A stretch of 64,000 bases of DNA from positions 49,706 through 113,705 of the forward strand of contig JAIQDT010009186.1 in assembly GCA_021521415.1 (NCBI GenBank). The letters run 5' to 3'. A program made the translations under genes and the position numbers. Positions 45,981 to 54,704 of this stretch are shown piece by piece. This DNA is from Bidens hawaiensis (taxonomy: Eukaryota; Streptophyta; Magnoliopsida; Asterales; Asteraceae). Each line of letters begins with the position of its first letter. Position 1 is the stretch's first letter. The notes beneath the pieces were generated by a model. The model saw only the letters and a program-made list of their open reading frames with translations. It did not search any database and was not told the DNA's origin.

Positions 45981-47345
45981 AATCTTACTTTTCAACTGCT
46001 GGAATTTCATGCTCAACACCAAACAGACCCTTATAAATTGAACATTATGCCATTAACTTTTAAAACTTCCTTTAAAGAGTTAACTGATCCGATCAAGAAC
46101 CAAGTAACCATGTATAAAATCATAAAACGGCATAAGTAGAATAAACTTTTAGAAATAAAGTACACGGGATCAAAATTTCAGTCTAGTCGGGGACCAACAT
46201 GTTTTAGAAAAGATCCGAACAGGAATCATACTAATTAAGTGACTGTCACATAGATCCATGTTCAGCTGTATTATGACATAAAGAAACAGGTTGTAAGCAG
46301 GTAACTAACTTAAAATGGTTTTTCATCGCTTCTGTGATACGGGTTAGGTTCAATTAAGCTCAAAATATAAATGGGCAACACCTCAGATATTATGATGTCT
46401 CCTATCTATTCTCAAAGCGTATTTGGATTTCCCCAAGTCACCCCGAGTTGACCTCGACCCGTAGTGTCTGATTAAATAGTAAGTACACGTCGATCAATAG
46501 AGTCTTTTTCCCGTTCTCTATCTTGCATCTTGATTGAGAAGTATTAACATTATAAGCTCTAGAATGTCTCAGTAACACATTTTTTTTACACAGTTTCAGA
46601 GTCGTAAACAACTGCAAGTCCCGAATCTGGATCACTGCAGTTTCTTGACACGCTATCTTCACGGGAATAAGAACACTCACGGGCTCGTGTATGACTGGGT
46701 AATCGCTTTTCTGCCTATCATTCGGAAAGATATATGCGGAGACATACACAACTCTTAATGAGTTTCCACTTAAGATCGAGGAGATTTAGTTAGTATCACT
46801 TCTACTTTTACGCACCATAAAAAGCTACCATGACATACAATGACTGTTCTAAAGTCTTTTAGGCCTAATAACTTCACTAGTTAAGCACACAGAATCAGTT
46901 TGTCCATCACTTTCCAAGGTTGGATCAATTTTCTTTTAAATATTGTATAGATACTTCTTACGAAGCAGTAGACTTGAAAAATTATTTCATCTCCCAAAAA
47001 AAAATTTTAACTTCTATCGCCCCGATCAAGTCGAAGTTTTCAGGTAAACGGCTATCCTGAAGATCCAATGGATCAGCTGGACCGACCACATACGAGTATG
47101 TGTCCTAACTAATTATGAACGAGTAATTTTCAGCGAAAGAATAAAAACACATCATAAACCGCCCCGGTCACTTTCAGTCATCTGGTTAATGGCTATCCTC
47201 ATACTCTACAGGTAGAAATGAGGACCAAACATATCCGAAGATATGTCCTTCAAACTGAAGCAACCGACATAATTCTAAGCGATAGTGACGTTTTTTTTTT
47301 TTTTTTTTGAAAGTAAAAACGAAAAACATGGTTATTCGGGATTGA
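45981..47345 (-). other. Non-coding interior of copia element
   Basis: No recognisable protein on either strand. Includes an 18-base T run (47291-47308) and a diverged direct phrase (ggctatcctgaagatcc near 47050, ggctatcctcatactct near 47190). This may be untranslated sequence or a decayed part of the accessory region. Confidence 0.4.
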
Positions 47346-47440
47346 TCATCCCATTTAGCTTAACAAGGTTTTGAAAACGAGTTTTGTCAAACGCTTTAGT
47401 AAACAAATCAGCGAAATTATCTAACGAATCAACCAGGATG
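47346..47440 (-). pseudogene. copia RNase H C-terminal tail
   Basis: On the minus strand 'NFADLFTKAFDKTRFQNLVKLNGMI' is the conserved end of copia RNase H. It is joined out of frame to the protease/pre-integrase at about 47440, so integrase, RT and most of RNase H have been deleted. Confidence 0.8.
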
Positions 47441-47905
47441 CCATAACTCGGACTCCGATTCAGTTGCTTTTGACAGAAGACATGATTCTTCTGTTGCCAT
47501 CTCAGTCGACCTCATGTCCATTACATATGTATTCTTTTCCCTTGGAGCCTTCATCACTATCCATGCCTCTGGTATCTTGAAACCAGGATACAGTACGATT
47601 GCTTCATTTTTGGTAAAGTGCACAGTGTAATCTTTGTCACAGATCTGAGATACACTCAGCAGATTATGCTTCAGCTCTTCAACGAAATTCACCTTTTCTA
47701 ACTTCATTTTACCATTAGTCACCGTCCCAATTCCAGTAATTCTTCCACCACTCTCTCCAGCAAAACTTACTCTACCTCCCTGAACAGGTTTCCATTCGTG
47801 TAACAAATTCTTGTTACCCGTCATGTGCCGGGAACAGCCGCTATCCACAACCCATAGATTGTTTGCAGCCCTGTTCAACTGTTCCTGCACGATTAAAGCA
47901 AAGGA
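47429..47905 (-). pseudogene. copia protease and pre-integrase start
   Basis: In the same frame as gag, just after its TAA, comes 'NNLWVVDSGCSRHMTG', the copia aspartic protease active site. 'GIGTVTNGKMKLEKVNFVEELKHNLLSVSQICDKDYTVHF' and 'ELWHPG' follow. 'LLSVSQ' and 'LWH' are hallmarks of the protease-to-integrase transition. The frame has no ATG of its own, so expression would need read-through of the gag stop. It ends within 'LWH' at the deletion junction. The catalytic Asp is intact. Confidence 0.85.
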
Positions 47906-50503
47906 TTAAAATCTGGGGACCCAAGACCTATTGGTCTTGGGTCGATTAAATCTGTTAAAAGGCATCCCGTGCTTTGGCTGTCCTAAGTTAGTATTAGAAT
48001 GATTTATGTAAGTCCTAAAAGGATACCTTCTAGTAGATTGACTATGAGGCCATCCAAACCTTCGTGAATTAAATGAATTATAACTAATGATTTGGTTGTT
48101 AACAGGGAAAAACTGAGATCGACTTCTTTGAAAACCTGGATTAGTCCAATATCTGAACTTTGATGAGTTTTCATTCTTACCATTATAGTAATTACTGTTA
48201 GTTCTATTCTCAGTTTTTGAAGGCCTCATACCTCTGAATCTCTGATTCAGAGGGCAATCAGCAATCAGGTGTCCTATTTGATTGCATCTGAAACAGCTCC
48301 TGTGTTCAACTTTCGTCTCAACAGTTGTTTTAGATGTTGAGGTTGCATTACTGCCCGTTTGTCTAACATATGGTGGGACATACGGGTTTAGTGGAGAATT
48401 CTTTTCAGTTGGTTTATGTTCCTCTCCACGTTTTAGTAACACTGCCTCTTCTTTTGTCTCACTAGACTCGGATGTCTTGTCCGAATTTGATGAGACAGAA
48501 CTAGGAACAGAAATCTTAACACTCGAAACAGGCTTACTCGTTTCGCTTTTACTAACTTCTGGATCTTTAATCGTAACCTTAACAGGAACTGTCTGACCAA
48601 TTTCAACATCAACAGATTTCTGATTACTAGGATCATAAGTATAGTTATGATTATAAGGTGGTGGAACTTCAGAATATCCAATTCCTCCCCTTTTAACTGG
48701 GGAACGTTGATCACTTACAAGGTGATCAAGTATTGCAGAGGAATTTCTAAATTGCTCAAGCTTTCTGTTTAGTTCCACCACTTTCACCTGGTAATCAGCT
48801 ATCTGTTTATCCCTTTCAGCAATTAGTTTGGTTTTCTCTTCTAACACTTCATAGCTAAGATCAATTACTTGTATTTTTTCAGCTAGACTGGCTTTAAGAC
48901 TTCTGATATCTTTCTCACTAGCTTTTATTTTTACCGTGTAGTTTTTTTCTCTAGTTTTAGTGTAATAATGATCTTCTTTTAATGTTCTAAATTGAGCATC
49001 CAAACTAACAAACTGATCAGTTATTGTTTTCAACTGTTCAGACAGATTTTCACATTTCGTACAAGGGAGTCTTACCTCAGAGAGCTGATCTGTCACCTCT
49101 GCCATATAAGCTTGATCTTCTCTTGTCTCTCTGGTTTTTTCTTCAGTTTCGATGTTAACCAAGTTGGCCTGTTCGAACACTTCCTCAACTTGCAGATTCC
49201 AATTGTATTCCCCGTTCTGTCTGGATATCATCGCCCTATTCTCGTTACTTCCCCCATTCGGTTGTGTTGGCCTGTTCTGACTACGTTCTACACGTTCATT
49301 TATGCATTCTTTAGCAAAGTGTCCATTCTGTTGACAGTTATAACACCGAACCTTTGACTTATCAAAACCTGGTCTTTCACCAACGAATTTTCTACCAGTC
49401 TTCTTCATAAACCTTTTAACCCTTCTTACTATCATTGCCATCGGCCACTGCAGATCCATCTCCTCCAGATCATCAGCATCGATCTGATCATAGTCTTCGT
49501 CTAAAGTTGCAGTATCAACGATTTTACCTTTAATGTAATTTTTGTAAGAAGCAAAGAAAGATGCATAGAGAGCAAACTGCTGTTCAGCAGATTTAACACT
49601 CATGGGCATCTGAGAGTAGTTGTTGTTCGGAACACTTGAAGAAAAAATACCCTTTGTTGTTTGAGGTTTAGAAGTGTTTGTTCCACCAGCTACGAAACAC
49701 ACATCACCATCCATGTTGAGAGTTACATGACCTTCATGAGTTGAGTTAGAGCTCGAGTCTCCCTTTGAGTAGTAAGCAGATGATTCTGACTTCGAACTTG
49801 AACTTGAATTAACTTTCGCACCATACATTCCCGGATCCTGAACCTGATCAGTTGGTGTCTCTTTTCGAACCATGTTAAGTTCAAAAGTTCGTAGTTTGTT
49901 GACTGCTGTTTCCAAGTCAATGTTGGCAAACTCTTTATCTTCTCTCATCAAGACAGTGTACATCTCCCATTTCGGTGGGAGAGCATCAAGGAGTTTTTCT
50001 ACGATCTCCTCTTCTTTGTAAACAATGGAATAATTGCTGAGTTCGGTCATCAGGTGATAATATCTCGTGATGATATCATCAAGTGATTCATTCTTCAAAT
50101 ACTTGAACACCGAGAATTGGGTTTTGAGTAGCTTAATCTTGGATGCACGTATCCCCACATTACCTTCAAATCGGTTTTCAAGTGCTTCCCATAGCTCTCT
50201 AGCGGTTTTATATTTCCTGAAGGTGTGAAGAATCTCTTGTGGAAGAGCCATTGTTATCGCAGCATGAGCGTTGCTTTCAGCCTCATACATCTTCTTTTCT
50301 TCCTCTTCCATCTTATTGTATTTCTTAATTTGTTCACAACCCTCATACAAAGCCGTTGGTGGAATATATCCATCTTGAATGCACACCCACATCTTAGCAT
50401 CTTGATATTTAACATACTGCTCAAACCGATCTTTCCAAGCCACGAAATAGGTTCCTTTAAGCATTTTCGGTGCCTTAGTAGCTGAACCTGCTTCCAACTC
50501 CAT
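47906..50503 (-). CDS. copia gag polyprotein (865 aa), intact frame
   Basis: The longest clean frame in the window, ATG at 50503. Residues about 1-215 form the copia gag domain (UBN2/gag-polypeptide type: 'AWKDRFEQYVKYQD', 'ARELWEALENRFEG', 'LDDIITRYYHLMTELSNY', 'VEKLLDALPPKWEMY'). A Ser-rich linker follows (230-260). A first zinc knuckle is at C387-x2-C390-x4-H395-x4-C400. A coiled coil spans about 460-595, then a second knuckle C737-x2-C740-x4-H745-x4-C750 and an Asn/Arg/Ser-rich tail. Gag binds and packages element RNA. The frame ends in TAA and the protease continues in the same frame. Two knuckles separated by a coiled coil is an unusual gag layout. It could in principle supply gag in trans, although the element lacks RT. 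Confidence 0.92.
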   Translation of the reverse strand: MELEAGSATKAPKMLKGTYFVAWKDRFEQYVKYQDAKMWVCIQDGYIPPTALYEGCEQIKKYNKMEEEEKKMYEAESNAHAAITMALPQEILHTFRKYKTARELWEALENRFEGNVGIRASKIKLLKTQFSVFKYLKNESLDDIITRYYHLMTELSNYSIVYKEEEIVEKLLDALPPKWEMYTVLMREDKEFANIDLETAVNKLRTFELNMVRKETPTDQVQDPGMYGAKVNSSSSSKSESSAYYSKGDSSSNSTHEGHVTLNMDGDVCFVAGGTNTSKPQTTKGIFSSSVPNNNYSQMPMSVKSAEQQFALYASFFASYKNYIKGKIVDTATLDEDYDQIDADDLEEMDLQWPMAMIVRRVKRFMKKTGRKFVGERPGFDKSKVRCYNCQQNGHFAKECINERVERSQNRPTQPNGGSNENRAMISRQNGEYNWNLQVEEVFEQANLVNIETEEKTRETREDQAYMAEVTDQLSEVRLPCTKCENLSEQLKTITDQFVSLDAQFRTLKEDHYYTKTREKNYTVKIKASEKDIRSLKASLAEKIQVIDLSYEVLEEKTKLIAERDKQIADYQVKVVELNRKLEQFRNSSAILDHLVSDQRSPVKRGGIGYSEVPPPYNHNYTYDPSNQKSVDVEIGQTVPVKVTIKDPEVSKSETSKPVSSVKISVPSSVSSNSDKTSESSETKEEAVLLKRGEEHKPTEKNSPLNPYVPPYVRQTGSNATSTSKTTVETKVEHRSCFRCNQIGHLIADCPLNQRFRGMRPSKTENRTNSNYYNGKNENSSKFRYWTNPGFQRSRSQFFPVNNQIISYNSFNSRRFGWPHSQSTRRYPFRTYINHSNTNLGQPKHGMPFNRFNRPKTNRSWVPRF

Positions 50504-51010
50504 TTTTACCTGTTACGTAATATTTATGGAAGTCATCTTTTACGAAACGAAAACATAAAGAAACCCGAAATTTTTTTTTTTTTTTAATTTTTTTTTTGAA
50601 CAGTACCAGTGGCGAAGTTAAACTTAACTTCGCTTAAGTCCTAACTTCGCTTGATCTTTCAACTTCGCTTTCTTCTCAACTTCGCCAGATTAGGCGAAGT
50701 TGTGGATAACTTCGCTTAATTAAGCGAACTTGTGAGGTAGGCGAAGTTGTTAATAACTTCGCTTAACCTTATATCTTCGCCTAAACCCTACAAACAGTGA
50801 CGGCAACTTCGCCTGATGAACACAACGTTTTTGCAGGTTTGATTTTGACGTTTTGCGAGGTATGCGAAGGTGTAATGGGTTGTTTATGATGGTGGGAGGT
50901 GAGTAGGACACAAAAACTCGGTATATTAACGTAAACTCGTCTCGCAAATAGTCGAACGGAACGATTTCTACACCCGTGTGATAATCCCGAACCACACAAT
51001 CACGAGCAAA
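50504..51010 (-). other. Leader of copia element with GCGAAGTT motif array
   Basis: Between PBS and gag ATG. Two T runs (about 50570-50598), then about ten copies of aacttcgc/gcgaagtt in both orientations between 50610 and 50815, several forming inverted pairs. Confidence 0.75.
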
Positions 51011-51022
51011 TGCTCTGATACC
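51011..51022 (-). other. Primer binding site of copia element
   Basis: tggtatcagagc on the minus strand, three bases from the 5' LTR. Confidence 0.9.
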
Positions 51023-51025
51023 AAT

Positions 51026-51426
51026 TGTAGGTTCCCAGCCGGATCTACACGGAATATCTCGTTCTACGTAGGTGCGGAATCCCTACGTAAGACGATACGA
51101 GCGTAGAAGACGATACACGTTAAACACAAGCAAACACACGTTACAATACTCAAAGGACACGTTGTATTGCAACTTAGTAACACGTGATATCAATCACCGA
51201 TTACACAAAACTGAACTCCTTAATCAATTAGCCGTAACCTAAACCTATATAACATTCGACAACTTTGCCTAACATGTTTAGGTGAAGTTGTCACTAACTT
51301 CGCTTGTTCCACAAGTTCGCCTATATCAAGCGAACTTGTGAGACAACTTCGCTTAATCATAAATACAAAACATACTAACTCGATTACAGACACTAGATAC
51401 TGAACTACTGACATCATGTACCAACA
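51026..51426 (-). repeat. 5' LTR of copia element
   Basis: 401 bp, tgtaggttccc to catgtaccaaca; near-identical to 44741-45142, so the insertion is fairly young. Differences include C-to-T-type changes in the aacttcgc words. Confidence 0.93.
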
Positions 51427-52935
51427 CATTAACTATTATCCGGGAAAGGCTAATGTAGTCGCTGACGCCTTCAGCCAAAAGAATGCAGAAGTAATCGCGA
51501 CGATCAAGTCTTATAAATTGATCGTCAATTCAGATTTCTTCAAAGAAATCAGCAAGGTGCAGGCAGAGGTGTTGGTATATGGAGGGTTGATGAAAAAAGA
51601 AAGGATCTTTGGGCAGCAGAATGAGTTGATAGATAACACCCATGGTGTAAAGACCAGATTTGATGGGATGTGGATTCCTCGACATGGGAATTTTAGAGGT
51701 CGAGTCCTAGACGAGGCCCATAAGTCCCGATACTCGATTCATCCGGGATCTACCAAGATGTATCAAGGCTTGAAGAAATATTATTGGTGACCAGGTATGA
51801 AAAATGAAGTAGTATATTATGTCAGTAAGTGCTTAACTTGCTTGCAATCAAGGTTGAGCACCGGAAACCGTATGGAAAGATGCAGCTGTTGGAGATACCC
51901 GAATGGAAATGGGAGCACATCACCATGGATTTCATAACTAAGATACCATGTACAGCTAAGAATCATGACACCATATGGGTGATTGTGGACCGTTTGACGA
52001 AAAGACCTCATTTCTTGCCTATACGAGAGGCTATCTCGTCAGAAGCATTGGCAAATGTGTTTGTCAAGGGAGTTGTAACAAAGCATGGGGTGCCGTTGTC
52101 GATTGTGTCCGATAGAGATACCTGCTTTACTTCAAGGTTTTGGAAGAAGTTCCATGAAGCCATGGGAACAAGACTGAACATCAGCACGGCGTATCATCCT
52201 CAAACAGATGGGCATTCTGAGCGGACTATCCAAACCCTTGAGGATATGCTACGTGCATGTGTGTTAGACTTTGGAGGAAGTTGGGATGACCATTTGCATT
52301 TGGCAGAATTCTCCTACAACAACAATTACCATTCGAGTATTACAGTTCAAGATGTTGTATGGAAGGCGTTGCAGAACTCCTGTATGTTGGAAACCTTCAA
52401 AGTTTGATCACATTAAGGCTAGGATGAAAGCTGCTCAAGATCGTCAGAAGTTATATGCCGATAAGCGGAGACGGCCGATTGAGTTTAATGTTGGAGACCA
52501 CGTGATGCTTAAAGTCTCGCCTTGGAAGGGGATTATTCGTTTCAGGAAGAGAGGGAAGTTGAGTCCGAAGTACATTGGATCGTTCAGAATCTTAGCCTGA
52601 GTGGGCGAAGTGGCTTACAAGCTTGATCTACCCGGCGAGCTGGAAGGAATTCACGCTACCTTTAATGTATCTCACTTGAGAAAATGTCTAGCTGATGACA
52701 CGTCCATGTGCCAATGCTGGACATTGAGGCGGATGAGCAACTGAACTATGTTGAGCAGCTTGTGGAGATAGTTGATCGCAAGGAGAAGCAACTTCGTCAT
52801 ATGGTCATTCCCCTAGTAAAAGTGATATGGAAGCACCGTAAGGGATCGGATGCCACTTGGGAAATTGAAGAAGTGATCCGCAAGTTTTACCCGCATTTGT
52901 TTAGTAGTAATAGTTAGGTTTCGGGGACGAAACCT
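51427..52935 (+). pseudogene. RNase H end, integrase and chromodomain of Tekay-like element
   Basis: Reading resumes with 'NYYPGKANVVADAFSQK' (RNase H end). The integrase zinc-binding region follows ('HPGSTKMYQGLKKYYW', stop, then 'KCLTCLQ'). The DDE core has 'WEHITMDFITKIP' (Asp), 'IVSDRDTCFTSRFW' (Asp) and 'HPQTDGHSERTIQTLEDML' (Glu), then 'DDHLHLAEFSYNNNYHSSI'. Post-core residues are 'FNVGDHVMLKVSPWKG', and 'LDLPGELEGIHATFNVSHLRKC' follows after a stop near 52600. The last 60 residues ('VEIVDRKEKQLRHMVIPLVKVIWKHRKGSDATWEIEEVIRKFYPHLF') fit a Tekay-type chromodomain, here cited as key aromatic and acidic positions only. Chromodomains target insertion to chromatin marks. Stops include TGG-to-TGA and CGA-to-TGA changes. 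Confidence 0.92.
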
Positions 52936-52940
52936 CATTT

Positions 52941-52950
52941 AAGGAGGGTA
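52941..52950 (+). other. Polypurine tract, Tekay-like element
   Basis: aaggagggta just before the 3' LTR. Confidence 0.75.
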
Positions 52951-52954
52951 GACT

Positions 52955-54699
52955 TGTAACATCCGTATTTCCATAATGATAAATGACAATTTAATTATGT
53001 ATCGTGGGTGTCGTTGTTTATTTTCGTTAAATATAAGAGATTGAGTGTTTGGCCTAGGAGTTATGAATGGGCTTGAGAGAATGCATGCAGGTCTAAGGCC
53101 TATAGGGTGGGGTATTTAAACCCTAACCTTGCCCACTAACCTCATTTTCTCATTTTTCTCATTATCTTTCTTTCTTTCCAAACACACACTCAAGAAGGCA
53201 CACATATATTTCTCTCATCCGGATCCAAATCCGAACCAAAGGAAGGACAAATCTAGTGTATAAACGCCATCAAACAACAAGAAACACCAGTAGATCCTCG
53301 GGTTGTCCAAATCCGAACCTGAACGAGACCCAAAAGGTGAGTTTTGGCTAAAAAGGTTAGGTTTTTATGGGTGGTTTCTACATGCAAACTGATAGAATGA
53401 TAGATCAGGATGTAAGATGTAAGAAAAACATAAACTTGGTGAGTTATAACCTCATGGGTGTGTTATAGGACGAAAAGGTGATGTTCGGACCTCATAAAGC
53501 ACGGGTATACAAAGTTGGTACAACCCAAAACCCATAAAAAGGTTAGAATCGGGTCCTAAGGAATAGTCACGGAGGAAATTGGTTTAAAATGGTAAAAACG
53601 AAGAAAAGAAAAGAAATCGCATCGCACAGCCATGCGAAGCGAATTCCCATGCGAAGCTAAATTTCCATGCGATTTATTTTTCTGATGCATTTTTGTTTAA
53701 GGGCTATTAATGAAAATAAAATTTTTCCAAGGGGCTCTGCCCCTTGGACCCTGCTCAGGGCTACCGCCCCTAGACCCCACTACCAGGGGCACAACCCCCA
53801 GACCCGAGTTAGTTGAGGGTTTCATTAACTTAGATGTAAGAAATAGTGGTAATAGATAATTGATACTCGTAACTTGTTACACAGTTAACCTAGCTCAGTT
53901 AAGGAAGGGAATTACGATAAACTCGGTGAGGAATCGTCTTCAGGTGAGTTCTAGCCCCATTTCTCCTTGAAATGTTTTCGGGGCTGTGTGCATACTGGTA
54001 AGACTAGAAGTGTGTGTATATATATATATATACATACCGTTATATACATATATGTCGAAGGAGAATAGCTAATGCAAGAACATAAGAATGTGGTAAAAAT
54101 GCGTATGTGCTTAGTTTGAAACTAAATATGCATGGAAGAGTCTAATAGAATATAGTGTAAGAGTCAGGGTAGCAGGCCCTCCTAATACCTGGGCAACCAT
54201 AGAGTGGCCGACTCTATGATATTAGTGCAAGAGATCGGGTGGCAGACTCTCATAATATCTGTGCAAGAGGTTGGGTGGCAGACCCTTATAATATCTGTGC
54301 AAGAATGTAAGAATAGTTGCATGCTATGTAAGAATAGTAATAAATGATATTGGTATGTAAATAAAGAAACGTGTAAGAATAAATTCTATAACTTGATAAA
54401 CTAGAACTCACTCAGCGTAGCTGACTTTTAGTATGCACGCAGGTAAATAGATTGAAGGAGTTGGCTTGACGATGGCACGTGGTAGGGACTGGAATACTAG
54501 CATCTTGGGAAGAAATTTTATGAATTGTTATGTTATGTTTTAAGACAAGTTAATTTTTGTTAAGACAAGATTGATGTTTTGTAATATGATGCTTGAAGTT
54601 TTATTTATTTCGTGAAAGTTTTAATTAACACTGATTTTAGAACTGTGTTTATGAGTAAATCCAACACCAAAGTAGAGCTCCTGGTAACGGGGCCTTACA
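52955..54699 (+). repeat. 3' LTR, Tekay-like element
   Basis: 1745 bp, tgtaacatccg to ggggccttaca. It carries about 30 extra bases at 54658-54690 compared with the 5' LTR, and lacks part of the GC-rich stretch. Confidence 0.93.
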
Positions 54700-54704
54700 T
54701 GGTT

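Larger units (their letters stand above)
44741..51426 (-). mobile_element. Defective Ty1/copia element (6686 bp), gag and PR only
   Basis: LTRs are 44741-45142 and 51026-51426. The target duplication catta is perfect (44736-44740, 51427-51431). On the minus strand: PBS 51011-51022, a gag of 865 codons, one in-frame TAA, protease, then a direct join to the very end of RNase H at about 47350-47440. After that come a long non-coding stretch, an accessory ORF (45223-45980), PPT and 3' LTR. Integrase and reverse transcriptase are absent. It was inserted into the RNase H of the Tekay-like element, so it is younger than that element. Gag style (two knuckles with a coiled coil between) and the gag/pol stop suggest a SIRE-like branch; LTRs are short for that, so the lineage is uncertain. 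Confidence 0.93.
39525..54699 (+). mobile_element. Complete Tekay-like Ty3/gypsy element (15.2 kb with nested insert)
   Basis: LTRs 39525-41282 and 52955-54699, PBS 41286-41297 and PPT 52941-52950 are all present. The target duplication tggtt is perfect (39520-39524 and 54700-54704). Order inside: gag, protease, RT, RNase H, integrase, chromodomain, all plus strand. The order and the C-terminal chromodomain fit chromovirus Tekay/Del elements. A copia element (44741-51426) is inserted in RNase H; without it the element is about 8.5 kb. Stops, several of C-to-T or G-to-A type, break every protein. It is inserted in accessory ORF copy A. Confidence 0.95.

Noticed and set aside
46438..46749. 103-codon minus-strand frame in the copia interior
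   Set aside because: No recognisable domain, no ordered context, and length within chance expectation.
48282..49357. Plus-strand frames opposite the copia gag
   Set aside because: Shadows of the 865-codon gag with no recognisable motif.
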